Shown here: one piece after another, positions 1 through 7,463 of the stretch
Position numbering within the stretch: the first letter of the stretch is position 1
Layout: every line of letters begins with the position of its first letter
NCBI GenBank assembly: GCA_044508265.1
Contig: JBIQIB010000051.1
Span: forward strand, 1-28,737
Source of the DNA: JAEZDP01 sp044508265
GTDB lineage: Bacteria > Acidobacteriota > Vicinamibacteria > Vicinamibacterales > Vicinamibacteraceae
Direction of reading: 5' to 3'
DNA: 28,737 bases
Translations under genes and position numbers: made by a program
The notes under the pieces: generated by a model
Database searches by the model: none
The model's input: the letters and a program-made list of their open reading frames with translations, nothing else
What the model was told of the DNA's origin: nothing

Positions 1-94
1 GAGCCGTCCTTGTTCCCCTCTCCGAGCCGTCCTCACGCCGCCCTCGGAGCGGTCCTGGCGGCTCGTCGCCGCGCGCGTCGCAGGCCCGCAACCC

Positions 95-123
95 TTGTTG
101 CCGCGGCGCGCGCATGCTATCCT
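95..123 (+). promoter_or_regulatory. Sigma-70-type promoter of the tRNA-Phe gene
   Basis: A -35-like TTGTTG (95-100) and a -10-like TATCCT (118-123) are separated by exactly 17 bp. Transcription would begin near position 130, about 24 nt before the mature tRNA 5' end at 154. The fit to the consensus and the position are both good. The promoter is inferred from sequence only. Confidence 0.6.
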
Positions 124-153
124 CTCGCGGTTGTCTGGCGCTCCTCACGGCGT

Positions 154-229
154 GCCGAGGTAGCTCAGTTGGTAGAGCATACGACTGAAAATCGTAGTGT
201 CGGCGGTTCGATTCCGCCCCTCGGCACCA
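154..229 (+). tRNA. tRNA-Phe (anticodon GAA)
   Basis: The 76 nt fold into a complete cloverleaf. The acceptor arms GCCGAGG (154-160) and CCTCGGC (219-225) pair fully, followed by discriminator A226 and an encoded CCA (227-229). The D-stem is GCTC/GAGC and the anticodon stem TACGA/TCGTA encloses the loop CTGAAAA, so the anticodon is GAA and the tRNA reads UUC/UUU. The T-arm is GGCGG-TTCGATT-CCGCC. No tRNA or rRNA neighbour is seen, so it appears to be a single-gene unit with its own promoter. Confidence 0.97.
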
Positions 230-341
230 CTCCACTCCTCTCAGCCTGAAGCCGTCCTCGTCACCCAACTCCACGCACCAGTGGGCGGCCGAGCCTCAGC
301 GGCCTGCACGCTGCCGGCCGACGAGCGATCCCCGGCACCGC

Positions 342-377
342 CGATCGCGAGCCGACGTGAACCGTCGGCTGCGATCG
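342..377. terminator. Long hairpin downstream of the PEP-CTERM gene
   Basis: The left arm CGATCGC (342-348) plus AGCCGACG (350-357) pairs with CGTCGGCT (363-370) plus GCGATCG (371-377). This gives 15 base pairs with one bulged G at 349 and a 5-nt loop TGAAC. It starts 28 nt beyond the stop of the PEP-CTERM gene on the minus strand and also lies downstream of the tRNA on the plus strand. No T-run follows on either strand, so it may be a transcript-end stabiliser or a rho-assisted terminator rather than a classical intrinsic one. Confidence 0.45.
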
Positions 378-405
378 ACTGCTGGAGGACCGGGATGACG
401 GCTTG

Positions 406-1095
406 TTATGGGCGGCGGTGGCCGCTAGAGCGCCGGCGGTGGACGAGGCCCGATACGGCAGCGACGCCCAGCAGGGCCAGCGTTGCAGGCTCTGGAACCG
501 ACGGGGGTGGCTCCTGACCGTCATTGAGCGCGACGCTGACAGAGAGGTTCGTCAACGCCCACCCGTGACTCGACGACATGTCGGACGCGTAGAGCGTGTG
601 AAACCCGGTCGGCGGCAGCGTGCCGAAGTGACTGAGCGCCACGGCGTCGCCGGGGTTCACTCCCGGGATCGACGAGGTGAGGTAGTACAGAGTCACGGTC
701 ATGGAGTTGATCGTCCACGTGATGAAGTCTCCTCCACTCGCACCGCCGAAGAACTGACCGACGTACGTGGGGACGAACGTTACCGGGAAGTCGCTGATGT
801 AGGTGCCGTTGACCGACGCTTCAGATGCGCCGGTGATGGTCAGCGAGTGCGACAGTGACTGAACGGCCGGTTGGCTGAACAGTTCCGTGTATGTGGCGTC
901 CGCGTCGAAGGTGGCGTGGAACGTGAACGATGCGCTGTTCAGGCCGAGCACGTCGCCACCAGAGATGTTGGCGAACTGGCCTGTGGCACGGTACTCGATG
1001 ACGGCAGCGTGGGCCGACCCGGTCGTGAGAAACAGGCACGCGGTGCTGACGGCAAACCAGGTCAGGAAGCGCCTGACCACTCCGAAATCCTTCAT
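406..1095 (-). CDS. PEP-CTERM sorting domain-containing exported protein
   Basis: This 229-residue protein has an N-terminal signal peptide (about residues 1-30, hydrophobic core AVSTACLFLTTGSAHA). A beta-rich body with no recognised enzymatic motif follows. The C-terminus is a classical PEP-CTERM tripartite signal: the motif VPEPATLALLGVAAVSGL, a short hydrophobic helix, then a basic cluster HRRR. Proteins with this tail are recognised by an exosortase and anchored or released at the surface, usually in bacteria that make exopolysaccharide. The start ATG at 1095 has a GAAAGG ribosome-binding-like sequence about 11 nt upstream. A candidate sigma-54 promoter lies about 115 bp upstream. The specific role of the mature protein is unknown. 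No exosortase is present in this window. Confidence 0.88.
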   Translation of the reverse strand: MKDFGVVRRFLTWFAVSTACLFLTTGSAHAAVIEYRATGQFANISGGDVLGLNSASFTFHATFDADATYTELFSQPAVQSLSHSLTITGASEASVNGTYISDFPVTFVPTYVGQFFGGASGGDFITWTINSMTVTLYYLTSSIPGVNPGDAVALSHFGTLPPTGFHTLYASDMSSSHGWALTNLSVSVALNDGQEPPPSVPEPATLALLGVAAVSGLVHRRRSSGHRRP

Positions 1096-1209
1096 CTGGA
1101 TTGTGACCTTTCGATGTCTGTACAGGGTTGAACGCCTCGTACGGAGGGATTCGATGAGGCGCTCGAGTGATCCCGGGCACGCCCGCGGATCTGACGCGGC
1201 CGGCAGCTG

Positions 1210-1225
1210 TGCACTATCGATGCCA
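1210..1225 (-). promoter_or_regulatory. Candidate sigma-54 (RpoN) -24/-12 promoter of the PEP-CTERM gene
   Basis: Read on the minus strand the sequence is TGGCAT-CGATA-GTGCA. It keeps the GG-N10-GC spacing required by sigma-54 (GG at 1224-1223, GC at 1212-1211) and matches most of the TGGCAC-N5-TTGCA consensus. Transcription would start near 1199, giving a leader of about 100 nt before the ATG at 1095. It lies in the divergent spacer shared with the DUF1080 gene. This is a by-eye consensus match, not proof of activity. Confidence 0.45.
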
Positions 1226-1314
1226 TCACGTGGAAATCCGTATGTCGGGATGACTGGAGCACCGCCTCCGTAGTTGTTCAGATCGAGGCAGACTAAAGGC
1301 GCACGCCTTCCGTT

Positions 1315-2277
1315 ATGATGAGCGCCATGCGCACCATCCTGGCCTCTCTCTCACTGGTCGCGTCGCTGCTCGTCGCGACCGCCGCCCACGCCCAACCGGC
1401 CTCCGCCGAGGGCTTCCTCGGCCGCTGGAATCTCACCGGCACCGGCGACGACAGCAACGCCGTCTTCTGGTTGGAAGTGAGCCGCGACGACGGCAAGCTG
1501 ACCGGCCGCTTCCTCAATCGCGGCGGGAGTCCGGTGCCCCTTGCGTCGGTCGACGTCAAAGGCAACGAGCTCGTGTTCACCACGGCCGCGCCCGAGGGCC
1601 GCACCGGACAGACGCACCGCGCGACGCTGCAGAACGGCCGGCTGACCGGCTCGGTGCAGATGCGCGACAGGACGCTGAACTGGGTCGGCGTGCGGCCGCC
1701 CGTGTGGCCGGCGGCCAACGCGAACGGCGCGCACACCTACGGCACGCCCGTCGAACTCGTCACGGGGTCGCTCGATCCCTGGACGCTGCAGCGCCCCGAC
1801 CGTCCCGCGGGCTGGACCTTCGAGGACGGCGTGATGACCAACGCGGCGAAGGCCAACAACCTCGTCTCGAAGCAGACGTTCAAGGACTTCCGCATCCAGG
1901 CGGAGTACAAGGTCGACAAGGGCAGCAACAGCGGCATCTACCTGCGCGGGCGGTACGAGCTGCAGGTGCTCGACGACTACGGGCGCGAGCCCGAGGAGCA
2001 CCAGCACATGGCGGTGTATGCCTGGACGAAGCCGCTGGTCAACGCCAGCAAGCAGGCGGGCGAGTGGCAGACGATGGAGGCGGTGCTCGTCGGCAATCGC
2101 CTGACGGTCACACTCAACGGCACGAAGGTGCACGACAACGTCGAGATCCAGGCGATCACCGGCGGCGCGCTCGACGCGAACGAGACGGAGCCTGGCCCGA
2201 TCATGCTGCAGGGCGACCACGGCAAGGTCTGGTTCCGGCGCGTCACGGTGACGCCGATCGTGAAGGCGGGAAGCTAG
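1315..2277 (+). CDS. Secreted DUF1080 (3-keto-disaccharide hydrolase-type) protein
   Basis: This is a 320-residue exported protein. The signal peptide spans about residues 5-26 and ends with an AHAQ-type cleavage site. Residues about 30-125 form a small beta-rich region. Residues about 145-315 match the DUF1080 / 3-keto-disaccharide hydrolase family, a concanavalin-like jelly roll, with typical segments such as SGIYLRGRYELQVLDDYG and WQTMEAVLVGNRLTVTLNG. Members occur widely in glycan-degrading Acidobacteriota, Planctomycetes and Bacteroidetes, and some hydrolyse 3-keto-glycosides. The substrate here cannot be read from the sequence. The start could be ATG at 1315, 1318 or 1327; 1315 was kept because AAAGG at 1295-1299 is the only purine-rich site upstream, although its spacing is long. 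It runs convergently into a strong hairpin at 2286-2309. Confidence 0.85.
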   Translation: MMSAMRTILASLSLVASLLVATAAHAQPASAEGFLGRWNLTGTGDDSNAVFWLEVSRDDGKLTGRFLNRGGSPVPLASVDVKGNELVFTTAAPEGRTGQTHRATLQNGRLTGSVQMRDRTLNWVGVRPPVWPAANANGAHTYGTPVELVTGSLDPWTLQRPDRPAGWTFEDGVMTNAAKANNLVSKQTFKDFRIQAEYKVDKGSNSGIYLRGRYELQVLDDYGREPEEHQHMAVYAWTKPLVNASKQAGEWQTMEAVLVGNRLTVTLNGTKVHDNVEIQAITGGALDANETEPGPIMLQGDHGKVWFRRVTVTPIVKAGS

Positions 2278-2285
2278 CGCATGAC

Positions 2286-2309
2286 GCGCGCCGGCCCCGG
2301 CCGGCGCGC
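2286..2309. terminator. Bidirectional GC hairpin between convergent genes
   Basis: A perfect 11-bp inverted repeat, GCGCGCCGGCC (2286-2296) and GGCCGGCGCGC (2299-2309), has almost no loop. It sits in the 36-bp gap between the DUF1080 stop (2277) and the stop of the convergent propeller gene (2314). CTTCT follows on the plus strand, so there is no strong U tract. Position and strength suggest a shared transcription end for both genes. Confidence 0.65.
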
Positions 2310-2313
2310 CTTC

Positions 2314-3384
2314 TCAGGCCAGGCGCTGCAGCTTGATGGGATAGCTGCGGTAGGAGTTCCACTGCGCCACGTACAGGTCGCCCCTGTCGTCCGCGTACAC
2401 GTCGTGCGGGTGCTTGAACACCGCGTTGAACGGCACGAGCGGCTTCAGCGCGTCCCCTTCGTACACAGGCGCCTCCCCGCCAACCGCCGAGACGACGCGG
2501 TTGCGGGCGTCGAGGATCAGGATCATCCCGTTCAGGCTGGCGATGGCCAGGTGGCCGTCCGCCATCGGCACGACGTTGCTCGGCTGCGAGCCGGGCACCT
2601 CGACCACCCGCACGAGCTCGCCTGACGGCGTGAACCACTTCAGGCGCTGGTTCGCGCGGTCGCACACCAGCAGTTCCGGGCGCGCGCCGCGCGTGTCGAG
2701 ATACACCGCGTGCGGCTGCCGGAGATGCTCCGGCCCCTCCCCTGCTCCGCCGAACGTCTTCACCAGCCGCCAGTCCGGATCGAAGTGGTGGATGTAGTGT
2801 GACCCGTACCCATCGCTGACGAAGAAGTCTCCGTCCGGCATCACGGCGACGTTCGTGGGGCTGTACTTGCTCAGGTCGGGATACTTCGAGGCGACGGCTT
2901 CCGGCGTGATGCGCCGCAGCTCGCGGCCCTCTCGCGTGCAGAGCGAGATGATGCCGCCGGTGTCGGTGATCCAGAGCAGCTCGTCACCCGACGGACCCGC
3001 CAGGAACTCGAGGGCATGTGCCTTCGGGAACCGGTCCTCACGCTTCGAGACGAACGCGCCCTCCTTCGTGTAGACGATCAGGTTGTTGCGCGTGTCGTTG
3101 GTGAGGAGCACGATCTGCCCCTCACGGTTCTCGGTAATCGCGTGACAGTCTTCGACCGGGACGGTTGCGCGATCCAGGTGGCCCCACGCCCGCAGCACGC
3201 GATAGCGGTACGCGCCCTGTCCGAGCGTCGGCTCTTCGCCCGACTGCCCTGCGCGCGCAGCCTGCGACGCCTCGCGACGCGCCGCGTGCGCCTCCGCACG
3301 TGACGACGCCGTCGTCATCAATGCGCCGGCTGTGGCGGCGGCAATGCTGGTGGTGTTCTTCAGGAACTCGCGCTTGTTCATCAT
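2314..3384 (-). CDS. Exported NHL/6-bladed beta-propeller protein
   Basis: This is a 356-residue protein. The N-terminus MMNKREFLKN followed by an alanine-rich hydrophobic stretch resembles a Tat-type signal, but it has K-R rather than the R-R pair, so Sec or Tat export is uncertain. The body shows repeated propeller-strand motifs such as ITDTGGIISL, FFVSDGYGSHYIHHFD, LLVCDRANQRLKWF and DLYVAQWNSY, characteristic of NHL / 6-bladed beta-propeller proteins. These are usually periplasmic or surface binding or lyase-like proteins; no catalytic assignment is possible. ATG 3384 (or the adjacent ATG 3381) is preferred over upstream codons because GGAGA lies about 7-9 nt before it and the signal sequence then begins at once. 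It is convergent with the DUF1080 gene. Confidence 0.75.
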   Translation of the reverse strand: MMNKREFLKNTTSIAAATAGALMTTASSRAEAHAARREASQAARAGQSGEEPTLGQGAYRYRVLRAWGHLDRATVPVEDCHAITENREGQIVLLTNDTRNNLIVYTKEGAFVSKREDRFPKAHALEFLAGPSGDELLWITDTGGIISLCTREGRELRRITPEAVASKYPDLSKYSPTNVAVMPDGDFFVSDGYGSHYIHHFDPDWRLVKTFGGAGEGPEHLRQPHAVYLDTRGARPELLVCDRANQRLKWFTPSGELVRVVEVPGSQPSNVVPMADGHLAIASLNGMILILDARNRVVSAVGGEAPVYEGDALKPLVPFNAVFKHPHDVYADDRGDLYVAQWNSYRSYPIKLQRLA

Positions 3385-3484
3385 GACGTGGGTCTCCGGC
3401 GCGCATCGTAGTCCGGAGTCGCGCTCGCTGTCACGCAAGGCGACGCGTGACGAGCGTCACGCCCGCCCGTCGCGCGACGCCACG

Positions 3485-5157
3485 TCATTGTTCGGGCGCC
3501 GTCGCGCCGTCGCCAGGCGCGGCATGCCCGAGGCCGACGAGCCGGACGAGCGCCAGCGCGTTGCGCGAACGCGCCGGTCCCTCGCGCAACTGATAGTCGA
3601 ACGACAGCCGCGGCTCCCCCGCCGTCGTCGTCTCGACATGCTCGGTGAAGTGGACATGGTCGGCATGCGCGCGAAACTCCGGCGTCTGCACGAGGTGCAG
3701 GTCGTGCGTCGTGATCGCGCCGATGGCGGGCGTCTCGACGAGGTGCGCGACGAGATGCCGGATGGCCACCTGGCGTTCCTCGCTGTTGGTGCCCTGCAGG
3801 ACCTCGTCGAGCAGGTAGAGCACGCGAGGAGACGACGCGTCCGCGTGAGGGACGTCCGCAGCCTCGACCACCTCCTTCAGACGCAGCAGGGCGGCCATGA
3901 AGTACGAGACGCCCTCGGCCAGCGAATCGGTCAGCCGGAGGCTCGTTTCCACGCGCACGCTGGGCAGGCGCAGGGACGCGGCGCAGACCGGTCCGCCCAT
4001 CTGCGCCAGCACCGCGTTGATGCCGGCCGCACGCAGCAACGTGCTCTTGCCCGACATGTTGGAGCCCGTCACCACGAGCACACGCCCGGGCGGACCGATC
4101 GTGACGTCGTTGGCCACGCGTCCCGCGCCGCCATGATGCTCCACCCGCCCGCCGCCGACGACAACGGCGCTCGCTGGCTCGCCCGGCGCGAGCAGGGGGT
4201 GCGCCATGGCCGTGGCCTCCAGCGTCGTGCGGCCAGGCTCGACCTCGGGAAACGTCCATCCTTCCTCCATGTCGGCGAGGCCGGCCAGCGTGCCCGCCGC
4301 GTCGAGGTCGGCCATCACGTCGTGCCATGACGCGACCCGGCTGCCGTGACGCAAGCGCCACCGTTCGAGCGCCGCGGCCACGTGGAGGTCCCATCCCGTG
4401 ACCGAGTGCACGAAGGCGTGCGGGAGGTGCGACCAGCGCAGGTCCGAGAGGTCGACGATGCGCGCGAGCGAGGCGAACGCGTCGGATGCCGCGACGCCGT
4501 CGAGGAGGCGGCGCTGCCTGTCGGTCAGCCAGGGCGCGTGCGAGGTTCGCCGCTCCCACAGGCGCAGCAGATCCCTGTAGCGCCGCGCCTCACCCGAGAG
4601 CGCGTCCGCGCCGGCAAGTGCGGGCGCGATGGTGCGGTTGAGCAGCCACCGCAACGTCCACGACGCGCTGACGAGCAGCACCCACCAGCCGGCGACGCGC
4701 ATGCCGAGNNNNNNNNNNNNNNNNNNNNNNNNNNNNNNNNNNNNNNNNNNNNNNNNNNNNNNNNNNNNNNNNNNNNNNNNNNNNNNNNNNNNNNNNNNNN
4801 NNNNNNNNGCGGAGGCTCGTCGTCGAGCGGCAGCGCGTCCCACTGACGTGCGCGTCGGGCCACGGCTTCCTTGTCGAGTTGAAGCCGCGCGAGGAGGCGC
4901 TGACGTCGCGCTTCGTGCCTGTCGTGCGCAACGACCAGTGCGATGAAGGCGACGACACCCGCACCGGCGAGCGTCAGGACGGCCGTCGCCGACAGCGCGC
5001 CGTGCCCGAGGCCCGCCACCAGGACGGCAAGGACGAAGGCCGCGGTGGCAATCCGCGCCGCCGAGAACCGCCGGGATTGCAGTTCTGCTCTCGTCGCGTC
5101 CGCGGGGTCAGGTCTCGAGATCGCGGCTTTCGAGGCGAGTTTGGGGTCAGGTCTCAT
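3485..5157 (-). CDS. Membrane-anchored MutS-family ATPase, interrupted by assembly gap
   Basis: The gene starts at ATG 5157 (or GTG 5160), is interrupted by 100 N at 4709-4808 and ends at 3485. The reading frames on the two sides do not match through 100 N, so the gap length is a placeholder. Before the gap there are two hydrophobic segments (about residues 35-80) followed by a basic helix. After it, a short hydrophobic helix, a helical core and a complete MutS domain V are visible: Walker A TGSNMSGKST, Walker B LYLLDEVLQGTNSEER and the TTHD switch. The mismatch-recognition and connector domains of true MutS are absent. It matches the MutS-related membrane family common in Acidobacteriota and Bacteroidetes, whose role is unknown. 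Its first residues, with RPDP occurring twice, are encoded by repeat element A, and no better start is seen downstream. Confidence 0.82.
4709..4808. other. Assembly gap (100 N) inside the MutS-like gene
   Basis: There are exactly 100 N. The flanks (ending GCATGCCGAG and starting GCGGAGGCTC) share no overlap, so real sequence is missing, including the middle of the MutS-like gene. The frame change across it shows that 100 is not the true length. Confidence 0.95.
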
Positions 5158-5180
5158 CACTTGGGGATGGCAGAAATTGC
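5104..5180 (+). repeat. Composite repeat element A (2 x 13-mer + palindrome)
   Basis: GGGGTCAGGTCTC occurs at 5104-5116 and 5143-5155 (period 39, the only locus with a large deviation from 29). The terminal GCAGAAATTGC is at 5170-5180, 27 bp after the start of the last 13-mer. GGAT before and ATCC after the 11-mer can extend its pairing. The GGGG end lies inside the 5' end of the minus-strand MutS-like gene. The palindrome end points to the lectin-like gene, whose start is 128 nt away. Confidence 0.9.
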
Positions 5181-5308
5181 GATCCTCGATCGCCCGGTTG
5201 GTGCAAGCCTACACAGTTCCCCGCGTTGGCGCGGTGACGTCAGACCTCGCTGCAGGCGCGTCACGTCCACGACGGGAGTACACTAGCGCCTCTCAGGGAG
5301 GGAATCGC

Positions 5309-5965
5309 ATGACCGCACGAGCAGTGGTGGGCCCACTCGTGGCTCTGTCCTTACTGGCTCCCGGCGTCGTCCACATGCACGCCCAGCCGACGATGTCGTT
5401 CTTCATCACGAGCAAGGGACCCGGCGCGGGTGCCAACCTCGGCGGGCTCGCGGGGGCCGACAAGCACTGCCAGATGCTGGCGGAAGCGGCCGGCTCCAAG
5501 GGCAAGACGTGGCGCGCCTACCTCAGCGCCGCGCCGGCCGACGGCCAGGCAGCCGTCCACGCGCGCGATCGCATCGGCAGCGGCCCGTGGCACAACGCCA
5601 AGGGCGTCGAGGTGGCCGACTCGGTCGCGACGCTGCACAGCGAGAAGAACGCGCTGTCGAAGGAGAACTCGCTGACCGAGCGCGGCGAGGTGGTCAACGG
5701 GCGCGGCGACGATCCGAATCGTCACGACATCCTTACGGGATCGACGGCCAACGGACAGCTCGCCACGGGCGAGAAGAACCTCACGTGCGACAACTGGACG
5801 TCCACGAGTGCCGACGGCAGCGCGATGGTGGGCCATCACGATCGGACGGGCGGCGGTGCGGACCCGACGTCGTGGAACGCGGCGCACCCCTCGCGCGGGT
5901 GCAGCCAGGCCAATCTCCAGGCTACTGGTGGCGACGGCCTCTTCTACTGCTTCGCGGCAAACTGA
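5309..5965 (+). CDS. Secreted endostatin/C-type-lectin-like protein
   Basis: This 218-residue exported protein has a signal peptide at residues 1-26, ending near HMHAQ. The mature part has GGLAGADKHCQMLA, WRAYLS, RIGSGPWHNAKG and CDNWTS followed by paired C-terminal cysteines. Four cysteines (in HCQ, LTCDNW, RGCSQ and FYCFA) could form two disulfides, as in the collagenase NC10/endostatin and C-type-lectin fold families; similar bacterial proteins are often labelled 'lectin'. The ligand is unknown. The ATG at 5309 has a strong AGGGAGG site about 7 nt upstream, and a -10-like TACACT (5279-5284) precedes it. It is flanked on both sides by composite repeat elements (A upstream, B downstream). 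Confidence 0.72.
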   Translation: MTARAVVGPLVALSLLAPGVVHMHAQPTMSFFITSKGPGAGANLGGLAGADKHCQMLAEAAGSKGKTWRAYLSAAPADGQAAVHARDRIGSGPWHNAKGVEVADSVATLHSEKNALSKENSLTERGEVVNGRGDDPNRHDILTGSTANGQLATGEKNLTCDNWTSTSADGSAMVGHHDRTGGGADPTSWNAAHPSRGCSQANLQATGGDGLFYCFAAN

Positions 5966-6122
5966 TCTCACCGCACGCTCCCGTGCTCGTATCCGCCTGG
6001 ATGCGAGCGCGGGGACCCAACACATCAGTTGATGGCAGTCGGAGGCCGCGGGCGTTCTCGCGGTACACCGCCTGGGTCGCTGCGGCACGGGCCGTCGCCG
6101 CGAGCGAGACTGCGCGTGGGTG

Positions 6123-6218
6123 GCAGATTCTGCTACGTCCGAGCGTCGAGACCTGACCCCACGGTCGCCCCGGCAGGAGACCTGACCCCAGGCTCAGTCA
6201 TTCCCGAGACCTGACCCC
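6123..6218 (-). repeat. Composite repeat element B (3 x 13-mer + palindrome)
   Basis: On the minus strand GGGGTCAGGTCTC occurs at 6218-6206, 6189-6177 and 6160-6148 (period 29 twice). GCAGAATCTGC follows at 6133-6123, 27 bp after the start of the last copy. Total length is 96 bp. The first copy overlaps the 3' end of the HlyD-family gene and encodes its last residues. The palindrome end is 157 nt from the stop of the convergent lectin-like gene. The remaining spacer 5966-6122 shows no gene. Confidence 0.93.
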
Positions 6219-7463
6219 GACGCCGTCGACGATCTGATCGCCGGGGTGGACGATCACCACGTCCCCGGGTGACAGGCCTCCCGTGATCTCCACGTGCGTC
6301 GCCGTGCGGTGCGCCACCGTCACGACACGCTGCACCGCCCGCCCGTCCTGCACCACGAACACGGCCCAGTCGCCGCCTTCGCGGAACAGGCTCCCCACCG
6401 GCACCGCGAGCACCGAGTCCGCCTCCCACAGCACGGCGCGTGTCTCGACGCGATAGCCCGCCCCCAGCGCGGCCCACGCCTCGTCACGGCCTGCCGGCGC
6501 GACGATGACGTTGACGCGCTGCTCCTCGACGCCGAGCGCGGACACCTTGGTGAAGCCCGCCGGCTCTATCCGCCGGACGATTCCCGGCAGCGCGTCATCG
6601 CCTCCGCCCCAGCCGTCCACCAGCACCTCCATGCCCGGGCGCAGCTGCACCGCGTCGGTCGACAGGTAGTCGGCGACGACCTCGAGCGTCGCAGGGTCGC
6701 CGATCTCGACAAGCGGCTCACCCGCGCCGACGACGCCCGCGCTCACCCGGTGCCGCCGCCAGACGACGCCGTCGACAGGCGCACGCAGGCTCAGCACCGG
6801 CCCGCCGCCCGCGGCCCCACCACGCCCGCCGGCTCCGCCGCGTGACGCCGCTGACGCTGCCGACGACCCGGCCGCTTCGACACGCAGTGCCGCTTCAGCC
6901 GCCTCGAGCCGATGCGCTGCGACCCGCACGGCGAACGTCGCGGCGGTCCTGCGCTCCTCCGCCGTCCGCGCGACCAGCTCGAGCGCCTCCAGATCGGCTT
7001 CCGCCAGCGCCCCCACACCCGTAAGCGGACGCATACGCGCCAGGTCGGACGCCGCCTGCTTCGCCTGCGCCTCCGCGGATGCAGCCTCCGCACGCGCACC
7101 ACCGAGCGCCGCCTGCGCAGCCGCGACCTGGGCGCGCAGTTCCTCCCGCGTGCGCGCGTCCAGCAGCGGCGGGCTCCCGGGACGCAGCGTCGTCACCACG
7201 TCGCCCGCGCGGACGGGGTCGCCCGGCTCAAGGACGATGCGCGCCACCGTACCGGCTACCGGCGCCGTCAGGACGAAGGTGTCGCGCCAGCGTGTCTGTC
7301 CTTCCTCGTCGAGCGTCACGCGCATCGGCTGCGCACGCGCCTCCACGGTCTCGACGTCGTGCACCGCCGGCCGCAGGGCCTGCACGAGGAGCACCAGCAC
7401 CAGCAGCGCACCCGCCACCCACGGCCAGCTTCGCCTCAGACGACGTCCCCACTCCCCTGCCAT
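6198..7463 (-). CDS. HlyD-family periplasmic adaptor of an ABC exporter
   Basis: This is a 421-residue membrane fusion protein. One N-terminal membrane anchor (about 14-30) is followed by a lipoyl-like half (TAPVAGTVARIVLEPGDPV, 67-84), an alanine-rich coiled-coil hairpin (about 102-200), a Gly/Ala linker (200-222), the second lipoyl half (LRAPVDGVVWRRHRVSAG) and a beta-barrel plus membrane-proximal region. It would bridge the inner-membrane ABC permease to an outer-membrane channel. ATG 7463 overlaps the permease TGA by one base, which shows translational coupling and fixes the start. The last residues (GVRSRE) and the stop lie inside repeat element B, so the natural C-terminus seems to have been replaced. 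The substrate is unknown. Confidence 0.88.
   Translation of the reverse strand: MAGEWGRRLRRSWPWVAGALLVLVLLVQALRPAVHDVETVEARAQPMRVTLDEEGQTRWRDTFVLTAPVAGTVARIVLEPGDPVRAGDVVTTLRPGSPPLLDARTREELRAQVAAAQAALGGARAEAASAEAQAKQAASDLARMRPLTGVGALAEADLEALELVARTAEERRTAATFAVRVAAHRLEAAEAALRVEAAGSSAASAASRGGAGGRGGAAGGGPVLSLRAPVDGVVWRRHRVSAGVVGAGEPLVEIGDPATLEVVADYLSTDAVQLRPGMEVLVDGWGGGDDALPGIVRRIEPAGFTKVSALGVEEQRVNVIVAPAGRDEAWAALGAGYRVETRAVLWEADSVLAVPVGSLFREGGDWAVFVVQDGRAVQRVVTVAHRTATHVEITGGLSPGDVVIVHPGDQIVDGVGVRSRE

Noticed and set aside
1296..1309. Small hairpin AAGGC-GCAC-GCCTT over the DUF1080 ribosome-binding region as a riboswitch or thermometer
   Set aside because: It has only a 5-bp stem and no conserved aptamer-like structure around it; too weak to call.
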